Below, one piece after another: positions 1 through 8,340 of a DNA stretch of 64,000 nucleotides; the stretch's first letter is position 1, and every line of letters begins with the position of its first letter. The stretch is taken from assembly GCA_016617855.1 (NCBI GenBank), contig JAECUM010093618.1, forward strand, positions 1-64,000, given 5' to 3'. The position numbers and the translations under genes were made by a program. The DNA comes from Megalonaias nervosa (Eukaryota > Mollusca > Bivalvia > Unionida > Unionidae). The notes under the pieces were generated by a model. That model was given only the letters and a program-made list of their open reading frames with translations. It did not search any database and was not told the DNA's origin.

Positions 1-1756
1 CACTTTGTTCCGTATAGTATCTCAACAGAAATTGTCCATCGTATCCCGAGAAATTGTGAGCCATCACCGTGGCATGGCGATGACAATCTCCATAACGTTC
101 GATATCTTCTTGGCTCCACGTCTCGTCGATAGGGTCTAAGATCCATTGGGCAAAATCGGCTAGTGTGTTCGGTCCTCGAAAGATTTTTTCACGTCCTCCA
201 GGAATCTTGCTGCAATGAGGGCAATGAGCCAAGATAGGCTCTTGGATACACTTCTCGCACGCTCGGTGAGCCACGCAGAAATTAGGAATGTGAATGCCAG
301 TCTCTTGCATGCATTCGAAATCGAAAAAGATGAAATTCCCTTTCTTCTTCTGGTCATTATCTTCTTCTTCATGTTTAGAATGGTATTTTTGAATGTAGCA
401 TTGGTGTTCCAAGTCCACGATTTGGCGACAAATGTGACATCGTTTCTTTCCTCGACAAATGTGTAACTTAACACTATTGGTACGTATGCCTTGTCCACAA
501 GTAGGGCACAATCTCAAGAGCTGACAAGCACATTTCTGCTGTGAACCTTGCGTCTTTAGGTGTTGTTGGTAACAGGCAGGACTGACAAACGTGCGCTGAC
601 AAGCAGAGCAATGCACTCGTTCTTGTCCTTCGTCCAGACAGGGTGTAGAAGCTAAACATCCTGAGCATTTCGATCCGCAATGCTTATGTTGCTCTCGATT
701 GTTATAGCCATAGTCACATTTCTCACAGTAATAACTGTATCCCAGGAATGCAGTGATACTGGTAATGGCATCAAAATGTTCGTCGTGATGATAGACGTGA
801 ATGTATTTTCCGTCTTTAAAATCTTTACCTCGAAACAACAGAGGTCCGCGCACTTCTTGAGGGTGAACTTTCAAGGTGTAACGTGGAGCCAAGACGTCTT
901 GCAACTTTTGCATTTCAGGAATGCCACAGGGTGTGTCTTTAGCTAACCCCGCTTGCTGTAACAGGAGTTCTGCTTCTTTTCGTTGTTTGGCTCGGTCCGA
1001 TTGTTGAATAGTTTTCCAGGCTCTTTTCCATTCTACCGTATCGTTCTTGTCGGCATACGTTTGTCCCACCACGATGGCACGGGCTAAACACATCTTGTCT
1101 TTTGGATTGTTAATTTGGACGAGACTACGCTTGAGGTTACGCAAGTTGTCTACCAACATCAACTTTTTTTTACCTGTCCCTTGGGGAAGAGACACGTGGG
1201 TCATGTACAGTGTCGCTTTTCCGTCCGTGATGTGAAATTTGTCGTTGGATTGTTGTACGTGTTGAATCTTGTCCATGATTTTGGAAGGTGTCAATTCTGT
1301 TGGACTGCTAAACTCGATCCAAACGGGAGACTTCAAATTGTCGTGATGAATAGAAAGTCTCAAGCGATCGTCTTCTTTGGCTTGACATTGCCGTTTTAGT
1401 GTGGTTAACAAAGAATCCCACACATCGGTGATGAACCCTTCTGCTTTTTCCAAGGGTACGTCAGACTTGAAATCTTTAAACTTCACTGCGTACGTGTAGG
1501 CCGTGGTTCTAAATTTTCTGGAAGAGCGTTTGTCCGTCTCCCGAATATGGTAGTACTTTTCAGGGTTTACTGATGGTAATGGACTTTGATTTGGTGTAGA
1601 CTCTTTAGGCTTCGATTCTGGTTCACTCATCTCATCTTCAAAATCGCTGGCATGAATTTGTGCCAAGACTTCAGCTACTGTGCGAGGCGATAAATCACGT
1701 TTCTGCCTCTTACTTTCTTCTTCTTCTTTCTTTTCGAAATGATGCGATCGTTTCAT
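1..1756 (-). CDS. Family B DNA polymerase, N-terminal 585 codons (3' end outside window)
   Basis: The frame is open without interruption from the ATG at 1756 to the left edge. It begins with a charged, Lys/Glu-rich leader, then a long polymerase N-terminal region, a Cys/His-rich segment at about residues 340-450 (many CxxC pairs), and an exonuclease domain. Exo motif I reads FFDFEC, with the acidic pair at D479 and E481. A second set of CxxC residues follows, and Exo motif II reads AHNFSGYDGQF at about residues 562-572. This arrangement is that of protein-primed type PolB from Maverick/adintovirus-like elements; the polymerase palm lies outside the window. The start is supported by a TATA box 56 bp upstream in a divergent promoter. 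There are no stops or frameshifts, unlike the other PolB copies in this window. Membership of PolB is secure; the exact virus group is inference. Confidence 0.88.
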   Translation of the reverse strand, partial: MKRSHHFEKKEEEESKRQKRDLSPRTVAEVLAQIHASDFEDEMSEPESKPKESTPNQSPLPSVNPEKYYHIRETDKRSSRKFRTTAYTYAVKFKDFKSDVPLEKAEGFITDVWDSLLTTLKRQCQAKEDDRLRLSIHHDNLKSPVWIEFSSPTELTPSKIMDKIQHVQQSNDKFHITDGKATLYMTHVSLPQGTGKKKLMLVDNLRNLKRSLVQINNPKDKMCLARAIVVGQTYADKNDTVEWKRAWKTIQQSDRAKQRKEAELLLQQAGLAKDTPCGIPEMQKLQDVLAPRYTLKVHPQEVRGPLLFRGKDFKDGKYIHVYHHDEHFDAITSITAFLGYSYYCEKCDYGYNNREQHKHCGSKCSGCLASTPCLDEGQERVHCSACQRTFVSPACYQQHLKTQGSQQKCACQLLRLCPTCGQGIRTNSVKLHICRGKKRCHICRQIVDLEHQCYIQKYHSKHEEEDNDQKKKGNFIFFDFECMQETGIHIPNFCVAHRACEKCIQEPILAHCPHCSKIPGGREKIFRGPNTLADFAQWILDPIDETWSQEDIERYGDCHRHATVMAHNFSGYDGQFLLRYYTEQS

Positions 1757-1803
1757 CTTGACGGCAAAAAGTCAAATGACTACATGTGAAACACCATGAA
1801 CCC

Positions 1804-1837
1804 CTATATATCTATGTCAGACCAGGGCATATATAAA
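1804..1837. promoter_or_regulatory. Divergent TATA promoter between PolB and the zinc-knuckle gene
   Basis: Two TATA boxes lie back to back in 34 bp: TATATATAG on the minus strand (1804-1812), 56 bp from the PolB ATG, and TATATAAA on the plus strand (1830-1837), 61 bp from the ATG at 1891. The short, symmetrical layout is repeated at the next gene pair. Confidence 0.7.
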
Positions 1838-1890
1838 GGGCTAGTGACTCCCCTCTCAGTATTCATTTCGCTCTCAAGCCGACCAGCACA

Positions 1891-2343
1891 ATGGAAGAAC
1901 CCACACAGATCGAACTTCTGATTAGAGCATTGCGAGGTGTGATAAGAAAGTTTTCTTCAGACAAGCCGACGGACTACTCTCCTTCCTTTCGAGATAAAAG
2001 TCAAGATACTTGCTATATCTGTCAAAAGAAAGGGCATTGGGCTACAGAATGTCCAGACCGTCAAAGAAGCAAGGCCAGTGTCAAAAGAAACAAAAGTCAA
2101 GATACCTGTTATCATTGTCAAGAGAAAGGACATTGGTCTTCAGAGTGCCCTAAGAAACAACAGGAGCAGGAGAAGGAGGAAGAAGAAACAGAGGTGACCT
2201 CGACAAAAGAAGAACCCCGACACGTTCAGAAAGAGAAGACAGAAAAGAAAAGAAGACAAGAAAAATGTGAGGAAGAAGAAGAAGAAGAAGAAGAAGAGGA
2301 AAAAAGTGTAAAAGTGAAGAAATTGAAAAAACAGAGAGAGTGA
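1891..2343 (+). CDS. Two-knuckle CCHC zinc protein with acidic tail
   Basis: The protein has 150 residues. Two CX2CX4HX4C knuckles are visible, CYICQKKGHWATEC and CYHCQEKGHWSSEC, each preceded by the same KSQDTC sequence, so the knuckle module is an internal duplication. The C-terminal half is almost entirely Glu and Lys. CCHC knuckles bind single-stranded nucleic acid in retroviral and cellular proteins; here a role in replication or packaging is only inferred from its promoter shared with PolB. I see no canonical polyadenylation signal or histone-type stem-loop in the 240 bases after its stop. The gene is intact. It is not an ordinary Gag, because no capsid domain or reverse transcriptase is adjacent. 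Confidence 0.8.
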   Translation: MEEPTQIELLIRALRGVIRKFSSDKPTDYSPSFRDKSQDTCYICQKKGHWATECPDRQRSKASVKRNKSQDTCYHCQEKGHWSSECPKKQQEQEKEEEETEVTSTKEEPRHVQKEKTEKKRRQEKCEEEEEEEEEEEKSVKVKKLKKQRE

Positions 2344-2582
2344 AAGAAAAAAGACACAGAAGAAATCTATAAACTTTTTTAAAAGTGTTGTGTTGTGTTA
2401 TGTTGTGATATTGAATTGTAAAAAAATTTGTAACAGAATAGACCAAACTGAAAAAAACGTAAGTGTCTCTTGGTTTTCATTATTTAGAAATAATAAGGAC
2501 CTACACTCATACACTCACAACACGTACATCATAGGGTTAAAGAAGGGATTTTGAGTTTTAATTGATTTTGGCAAAATGAATA

Positions 2583-2623
2583 GTCACTCTTTTCGAGAGT
2601 ATTGGGTAGCCCTGAAAAGGACT
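2583..2623 (-). terminator. Histone-type mRNA 3' end of the coiled-coil gene
   Basis: Read on the minus strand, starting 31 bases after the stop codon of the coiled-coil gene, the 16-mer AGTCCTTTTCAGGGCT forms a 6-bp stem (one T.G pair) with a TTTC loop, followed by ACCCAA as in canonical histone mRNAs. About 9 bases further on is CTCGAAAAGAG, resembling the histone downstream element; its AAAAGAG is complementary to the CUCUUUU core of metazoan U7 snRNA. Stem-loop: 2608-2623; downstream element: 2583-2599. Confidence 0.72.
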
Positions 2624-2654
2624 GTTGAGTGTTTGTTTTTTCCTTAGAACAAAC

Positions 2655-3293
2655 TCAGGAACGAGAATCAATTCGCTTTAACTGCCTTAAGCCTTTGCCA
2701 CGGCCAAGGCCTACTTGTGGACTTGCTCCTGTCAATGATTTAGTAGATATCACTAGGGGTGGTATCTGTGGTGTAGTCACAGGGTTAGGTTGTTTGGCTC
2801 GGGAAGGTCTTTTTCTCTTGGGTCGTAATAAAGAAGTCTGATACATTTGTTTCAGACTTCTTAACTCGGCCAAAATGTCCAAGAGTACCGTGACCGTTTG
2901 ACTTTCTCTGTTCTCCTTCTCTTCTAGACTTTGTTTCTTCTCTACTGCTTCTTCTTCTTCCTGTCGTTTCCTTCTTGCCTCTTCTTCTTCTCGCTGTTGC
3001 TGTTCAAGAAGAAATGCTTGCTCTGCTTCTTTCTGCTGCTGTAAAAATTTCTCCAATTCTTCTCTCTGTCTTTGTTTAAAATCGTCGACACGTGGTAAAG
3101 AAGGAGAAAGTGGCGAAGGTACTGATACCGGAACAAATTCTTGGGAAGAAGATAAAAAATCTACTAAATCCCAGTTGAAATCAACCTCTTCGGGAAGTAG
3201 CACTGTGTTCACTTTGGTAGCTGCTGCTATACCATTACTTCTCGTCTCCACAGCCGGTGCACCCCAATTCATTGTCTTCTTAGGTTCCGTCAT
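2655..3293 (-). CDS. Glu/Gln-rich coiled-coil protein of the virus-like unit
   Basis: The protein has 212 residues and I do not recognise the family. The first 70 residues are Pro/Ser-rich and probably disordered. Residues about 70-165 are a continuous charged stretch rich in E, Q, K and R, predicted to be a long coiled coil. The C-terminus is basic (LRPKRKRPSRAK) and could bind nucleic acid or serve as a nuclear signal. The start is 52 bp from a TATA box in the divergent promoter shared with the gene at 3529. Its message appears to end in a histone-type stem-loop. The frame is intact. A scaffold, core or terminal-protein role is possible but not shown. Confidence 0.7.
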   Translation of the reverse strand: MTEPKKTMNWGAPAVETRSNGIAAATKVNTVLLPEEVDFNWDLVDFLSSSQEFVPVSVPSPLSPSLPRVDDFKQRQREELEKFLQQQKEAEQAFLLEQQQREEEEARRKRQEEEEAVEKKQSLEEKENRESQTVTVLLDILAELRSLKQMYQTSLLRPKRKRPSRAKQPNPVTTPQIPPLVISTKSLTGASPQVGLGRGKGLRQLKRIDSRS

Positions 3294-3344
3294 GTTTCAC
3301 AAAACAATACCGCATCGATTCACTGCGCACAGACGCTAGTGTGC

Positions 3345-3482
3345 CTATATAGGAAATGTGACGTCACAGGTAGCTCTCTTCGGATTGGAAGACAGACTCC
3401 GCGAAGTGACTGAATTTTGTAACGCGTGTTGGGATTGGTGAACCCTTTCAATCCGTTTCGATCCGGTCTTCCACTATAAATA
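3345..3482. promoter_or_regulatory. Divergent promoter with TATA, inverted CCAAT and CRE sites
   Basis: TATA boxes lie at 3345-3353 (minus, 52 bp from the ATG at 3293) and 3475-3482 (TATAAATA, 54 bp before the ATG at 3529). Between them are a perfect CRE/ATF palindrome TGACGTCA (3359-3366) and two ATTGG motifs, inverted CCAAT boxes, at 3384-3388 and 3434-3438. The arrangement resembles a divergent histone gene-pair promoter. Confidence 0.65.
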
Positions 3483-3528
3483 AACGCGGTTCACTTCATT
3501 CCCTTCACCTGTTCTCGTCACAGAGAAG

Positions 3529-3783
3529 ATGTTGATCGACGTAGAATCCTCTACTTTGGTATCCTCAATGCTGTTCCGTACAGACTTACCCATGTATGTG
3601 AAAACAAAATGGACTGTCATCCGGATCACCGGTGCCACTATTTGGAAAAGAAGATGTTATGTGGAAAGACAAGGCTGTCTTAAGCGGACTCTCATCTACG
3701 GACCAGAAGTGAGACACAGTTTAAGACAAACTTTGAGAAATTTGAGGAAGAAAAGAAGACCTATGCGATGTCCTGTATGTTAA
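3529..3783 (+). CDS. Small basic protein of the virus-like unit
   Basis: The protein has 84 residues; the N-terminal 25 are neutral to acidic and the rest is strongly basic, ending in an Arg/Lys-rich stretch and CPVC. The family is not recognised. A real gene is supported by its TATA box 54 bp upstream, an uninterrupted frame, and a near-consensus histone-type stem-loop 33 bases after the stop. The composition suggests a DNA-binding or condensing protein, but it has no recognisable histone fold. The terminal CxxC could bind metal with another partner. Confidence 0.65.
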   Translation: MLIDVESSTLVSSMLFRTDLPMYVKTKWTVIRITGATIWKRRCYVERQGCLKRTLIYGPEVRHSLRQTLRNLRKKRRPMRCPVC

Positions 3784-3815
3784 CGGAATGGTGTTAACAT
3801 CACATAACAAACAAC

Positions 3816-3852
3816 GGCCCTTTTCAGGGCCACTTCCAATGCCTCGAAAAGA
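3816..3852 (+). terminator. Histone-type mRNA 3' end of the small basic gene
   Basis: GGCCCTTTTCAGGGCC (3816-3831) fits the metazoan replication-dependent histone stem-loop pattern: 6-bp stem opening with GG, loop TTTC, stem closed by T-A. It is preceded by ACAAC and followed by ACTTCC. CTCGAAAAGATC begins about 11 bases downstream, sharing CTCGAAAAGA with the element after the neighbouring gene. In histone genes such a stem-loop is bound by SLBP and the downstream element by U7 snRNP. Confidence 0.78.
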
Positions 3853-3889
3853 TCTTAAATTTCATTTTGTCTCCACCCTAAACGAATAT

Positions 3890-4013
3890 ATAAAATCCTT
3901 CCTCTACTAAAAAACACGAACGCTCTTGATTCGTGTTTGTCTATAGCCCTCTCTCAGGTAGCCTGACGTCACAGTACTTCTCTTTTTGCTACATTGTTAC
4001 CAGTGTGACGTCA
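3890..4013 (+). promoter_or_regulatory. Orphan TATA box, hairpin and two CRE sites
   Basis: TATATAAAA lies at about 3890-3898. Twenty bases later is a perfect 9-bp hairpin (arms AAACACGAA and TTCGTGTTT, 9-nt loop, about 3913-3940). Two further perfect TGACGTCA sites lie at 3964-3971 and 4006-4013. No convincing open frame follows; the longest is about 31 codons from the ATG at 4013. It may drive a small RNA or be an end or origin region of the unit. Confidence 0.45.
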
Positions 4014-4028
4014 TGCCACCTGTCGCTT

Positions 4029-4215
4029 ATCGCTATACAAACCCACAGTATATTAGTCGCCACTCTACCCAATTTCCATTGACGCTATACAGGCCCAGGG
4101 TGTGCTAGTCACTCTACCCAATTTTCCATTGACGCTATACAGGCCCAGGGTGTGCTTTTATTTCTTGACGCTATACGGGCCCGGGGGGGGGGGGGCTGTA
4201 ATGCTAATTCCCATT
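4029..4215. repeat. 60-bp tandem repeats and a G13 run near the right end of the unit
   Basis: Two near-identical units of about 60 bp contain GACGCTATACAGGCCCAGG and CACTCTACCCAATTT, followed by two partial units. A GC-rich patch, GGGCCC plus 13 G, lies at about 4177-4195. The repeats sit where the compact coding unit gives way to AT-rich host DNA, so they may mark its end. Confidence 0.6.
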
Positions 4216-4354
4216 GACGCTACGGTAACCCCTATTACTACTGATACTTGTTTTAAAGCCTTGTAAATAGCTTTAGGGCATCAACGTCATTCATGGATTA
4301 AAGTTGTGTATTTTTTAGTTTTGATAATGCTTCCAGTAGGAATGGGGTATGCCT

Positions 4355-4489
4355 GCTTTAACAACTGTTAGTGTAACACATTTGGCGCTTTAACAACTGT
4401 TAGTGTAACACATTTGGTGCTTTAACAACTGTTAGTGTAACACATTTGGGTGCTTTAACAACTGTTAGTGTAATACATTTGGGTGAACA
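4355..4489. repeat. 32-bp minisatellite, four copies
   Basis: Four head-to-tail copies of a unit containing CTTTAACAACTGTTAGTGTA and then ACACATTTGG, almost identical to one another, so recently amplified. No coding content is seen between here and the SINE at 4692. Confidence 0.85.
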
Positions 4490-4691
4490 ATTAAACATAT
4501 TTCACAAAGTTCAGCATCCCTGTCAGAATGCTCAGTGAAAGCAGTTTGAGGATGTTATAATTTCATTTTCTTTTTAAATGCATTTCTAATTCAGCTTCGC
4601 ATATTTTAAATTTAATGCTTTTAAGTATTTCCTTTTTGTTCCTGTTGTACACTAGCCATTCCTAGAGAAATTCTTCCAACATTTATTGACC

Positions 4692-5020
4692 GCCCCGGTG
4701 GCCTAGTGGTTAGAGCGTCAGCCTCAGATGCGGGAGGTCGCGGGTTCGAACCCCGACAGAATCATACCAAAGACTTCAAAAAATGGTACTAACAGGTGCC
4801 TCGCTTGGCGCTCAGTATTAAGAGGTTAGTGTTAGGACTGGTCGGCCTGGTGTCAGGATAATGTGACTGGGTGGGACATCATGCCACATGTTTGCGACAT
4901 GATGCCCCAGTGCTAGACATCACTATAAACTGTCACACTGCAGACATCGTAGCGATATGACTGAAAAATTGTTAAAGCTATGTTAACAATCTAAATCTCT
5001 CACTCACTCACTCACTCACT
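4692..5020 (+). mobile_element. tRNA-derived SINE, family A, copy 1
   Basis: The head is tRNA-like with RNA polymerase III A box (TGGCCTAGTGG) and B box (GGTTCGAACCC). A core of about 250 bp follows, ending in TGAAAAATTGTTAAAGC and a CTCACT-type tail. The same core recurs at 38,158 (plus) and 51,957 (minus), which proves a dispersed family. This copy has the best preserved promoter boxes. It is not a functional tRNA: no acceptor stem closes it. Confidence 0.85.
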
Positions 5021-5767
5021 CCAACATTTATTAAATTATTTCAATAAAACGTTAATTTAGCAATATTAATAAGGTCAGACACCAAGATAATGCTGGACAA
5101 GTTGAGTTGTCCTACCTCAATGCTTGCGTAGCAAGGATCCGCTTGACATTAGGCAAACAAAAAGAATGTTATATTATCTTGATTTTGTTATATATCTGCA
5201 ACCTTTACCTGTCATAAATCTTTTCTCCGCCATAAATCGTTCCACCATCTACAACTACCAAATCTTTTGGACGGCTTGCATTTGGTGCAAGGAAAGACTG
5301 CACTTATTTTGAAGATGCAAGGTCTAAATCACTGTGACGAAAAAGGACAAAAATGATGGCGACAAAATAACATTAGTTCTACATCACATACCTCAAAAGC
5401 ACTTTTTGGAAGGTTATCAATGGTGAAAAAAAGAAGTTTGGTGGCATTGGGGTCATAGGTCAAGGTCGCAGTGACTGTTAGAAAATTGGTTTCTGCACAA
5501 TAACATTAGTTCTACATCACAGACCGAGACTAAACTCGGTGGATGGCTTGCACTTAGGTTCATGAAGAAGCTTGTCATTTTTTAAGTCAAAGGTTGAGGT
5601 CCCTGAACAAAACAAACAATTGCAATAGGCAATTCACCTACCAAATGGCAGAATGAACTGATGAACAGATGACTGTAATGAAAGGTGATTACTGTACTAT
5701 AAGGCTCCTGAAGCTCGATGCTTAGGCGTTTGGTCCTTAAAGAATTTCAGATTTCAGAGTTGCATTA

Positions 5768-5856
<89 letters not shown>

Positions 5857-7079
5857 GGCAAGCTCTGTGTAGACTCATCAGAGGTGAACATAGTGGTATC
5901 GATATAGGGCTTTTAGTATTTGTTTACTACTACAGGACAAAGTCTTCAATATCCCAAATCTTTGCCCATAATTAACACAGGAGTGTAAATTACATGTTAA
6001 CCTGTGATGATCCTCAAGTAATGTTAATATATTGGGGTCGGTGCATAGTTGTAGCTGCCTACCACTGTTAATATTGATCACACACCATTTTATATAATAT
6101 ATTATACAGAGACTGTCAGAATATAATTCAGAGAATATATCCCTTATGAGAATATTTTATATTTATTGTGGTTATAATTCTATGCAATATATTGCATGAG
6201 AATAGTATGGCTACAATATATTTCGCAGCGATTGTGTCAGAATGATATTGAACAATAGTCGTGGCATTTATTATTTAAATTGTAACAAATTAAGATTGAT
6301 GCATACAGTATCTTAAAATAATTTTGAGTAGATCCAATTCTGGGATTAAATTGCTGGAGTAATGAAGGGTTTCTAAGGTTACGAAAGGTTAAATCTCTGT
6401 TTCATTTGCTTAGTTTAGATCACATACAGTTTTTTCAGAGGTTCAGACGATGTACGATTTTTCAGTTGCATATACGAAGCCTTTTGATAAGTGATCAAAG
6501 TAGGAATTATCTTGGAAGCGCAATGACTGCGGCTTGACCAATTTTCTGAGAAAAAAAAATGTTTAAAATCAGTGTTTGATATTATGCGGAGAAATGAAGT
6601 AGCTGACATGGAGTATACCATCGATTGTAGATGAAATGATGATCATCCATCGTGGATCAAGTGAACAGTAATGTCTCTAAAGATGGTGTAATTAGCGAAT
6701 ATAGTAAATGTTGCAGCAGTGGAGATCAAGGATAATTTAATTAACAATATGCTTTTGACATTATAAAGGCATATATGCCCACCGATTTCAAGAATACAAA
6801 AAAAATTCAATGACGAAGAAGGGGGACAGCTGGCATTATATGATATGTACGAAAGATCTATTTAATCAAAGAATAGTCAGCATGGATTATATGTATAAGT
6901 TGCACAAAAGGTTTGTGATTTTTGGACATCAACGTAAACAGAGTCTTAGTTGAAGTTTGATTGTACGATGGATTACAGGTACTTTAACCTGATTTACGCT
7001 TGAACGAAATCTGATCGAAAATTACATGAACTTTAGGCTTGGGTAACTGCATTTTATTGACTTACCGCAGTTTCCCAAT
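5021..7079. other. Non-coding AT-rich host DNA
   Basis: No convincing gene. It holds an imperfect repeat around 5365-5515 (ATAACATTAGTTCTACATCAC occurs twice), a microsatellite block at 5771-5857 and AT-rich unique sequence. Short frames here have no recognisable domains. Confidence 0.6.
5771..5857. repeat. Compound (CT)n(AT)n(AC)n microsatellite
   Basis: About 39 bases of CT are followed by about 24 of AT and about 23 of AC, all perfect. Confidence 0.95.
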
Positions 7080-8340
7080 TCCAGCCTAGATAAATTCGTG
7101 AACAACCTTGTAGCGAATGATACTGATCGATTCAAAATCACCAACCGATACGGTGGTGCGTATGGTGGAACAGTTGGTTTACACAAACGCAAAGTAATCT
7201 ATCCCTACGCAGGCCCGGCCCTAGGGCAAGGCGAACGAGGCAACCGCCTTGGACCCTGCGCTTCTCCGCAATGCAGTTTTCTTGCTTGGGGCCCCGCGCT
7301 CATCGCTTGCTGCCTTGGGCCCCGCATGCTGCCTTGGGCTCCTCACATCCTAGGGCCGGGCCTGTCCTTACGGGTACATGAGCGTTTGGAACAAGTTTTT
7401 TTGAAACTCATTTACCACCGACTGATGTATTCCATTCGTCGTTGTCTCATGAAGGTAGTTCTACCAACGATTACGAACATACAAACAATGTCTGGTCTGT
7501 GTTTAGTTGTCATCATGTTAGTGCCTATCATAATCCGTATTTACGCATCCATCTATTGTTGCTCTCTGTGTATTTGAGACTTTTCATGATACCGATGTGC
7601 GTGAGAACAATCTTGATCGCGCATATTGCTCTTCATCTCCTGGAATGGCTTGGGATGCATTGCTGTCAAAGACGAAATTAGGACTGGGACTACTCATTCA
7701 CTTTATATCTATATTTTAATTTAGATGTATGGACTATGTAGTCTGAAATAAAGGATTCTTATCTTATCTTATCTTTGATATTGACCAACATACTTTTGTT
7801 GAGCACTGAATCCGTGGAGGTATGTCAATGGCAAGCATCCGATACGTTCGTGTAAAAAATCCTAGCATAGATGGTTATAGTCCCACTGTCCCAGATAGCT
7901 GAGTCATGTATCTTTACACAATCTTTAGCGTCGGGTAATGAAGGAGTTCATGTATGTTGGTTGGTTTGAATGGACTGATCCCGAGCACATAGATATTCAT
8001 AAACACGCATATGAGTACTACAGCAGCAACGAGCATGGAAGCTTCTTTGAAGTTAATTTTGGAGTATCCAGACGAGCTTCCCTACACCCGTAACGATTAT
8101 CCGCTAGCCCCAGAAGAATTGGTGGTACCTCGTGGATGTTTTGTCACTGTAACAATGCGCAATCGTGGACGAATCCAAACGCACGTTCTCTGAATTCACC
8201 ACACTTGTCCCAAATGTTCGGATTAAAAAGAATTCTGCAGTTCACGTGCGACATATGCAGTTGTATTTGCAATAGGAATGCGTGTAAGCAAAGTTCACCT
8301 GGGCACCGATTCACTAACAACCTAAACCCAAGATTTTGTT
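7080..8340 (+). pseudogene. Decayed family B DNA polymerase fragment
   Basis: Pieces of a protein-primed-type PolB are readable in several frames: NNLVANDTDRFKITN near 7100, KVIYPY just before a MITE insertion, a run at about 7470-7680 ending in LEWLGMHC, then YVGWFEWTDPE near 7950 and NDYPLAPEE near 8085. The order matches a second decayed copy at 61.2-63.5 kb, which has NNLAANDQFKVTH, KGIYPYKYMT, TRNGLGYTAV and YPLAPK in the same sequence. There are many stops and frameshifts, and the N-terminal domain is missing. It is a relic of a Maverick-like element, distinct from the provirus at 10.2-25.8 kb. Confidence 0.65.
7210..7364. mobile_element. hAT-type MITE inserted in the PolB relic
   Basis: This 155-bp GC-rich insert has perfect 16-bp terminal inverted repeats CAGGCCCGGCCCTAGG. 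It is flanked by 8-bp sequences TCCCTACG and TCCTTACG (one mismatch), the target duplication size of hAT transposons. Removing insert and duplication would rejoin the polymerase reading around its YPY motif, so it landed in an already resident PolB. The open frame seen across it is chimeric. Confidence 0.88.

Noticed and set aside
160..498. 112-residue frame on the minus strand
   Set aside because: It is a shadow of the intact PolB frame, which has the exonuclease motifs in another frame.
680..1399. Three plus-strand frames opposite PolB
   Set aside because: They overlap the polymerase coding region on the other strand and show no domain or promoter.
2150..2446. Leu-rich minus-strand frame opposite the zinc-knuckle gene
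   Set aside because: The Leu/Phe run is the antisense of the Glu/Lys-coding GAA repeats.
4692..4765. Candidate tRNA gene
   Set aside because: A and B boxes are present but acceptor arms do not pair and the sequence continues as a SINE body found at two other sites.
7098..7577. 159-residue open frame
   Set aside because: It is a chimera of a decayed PolB fragment and an inserted MITE, not a gene.
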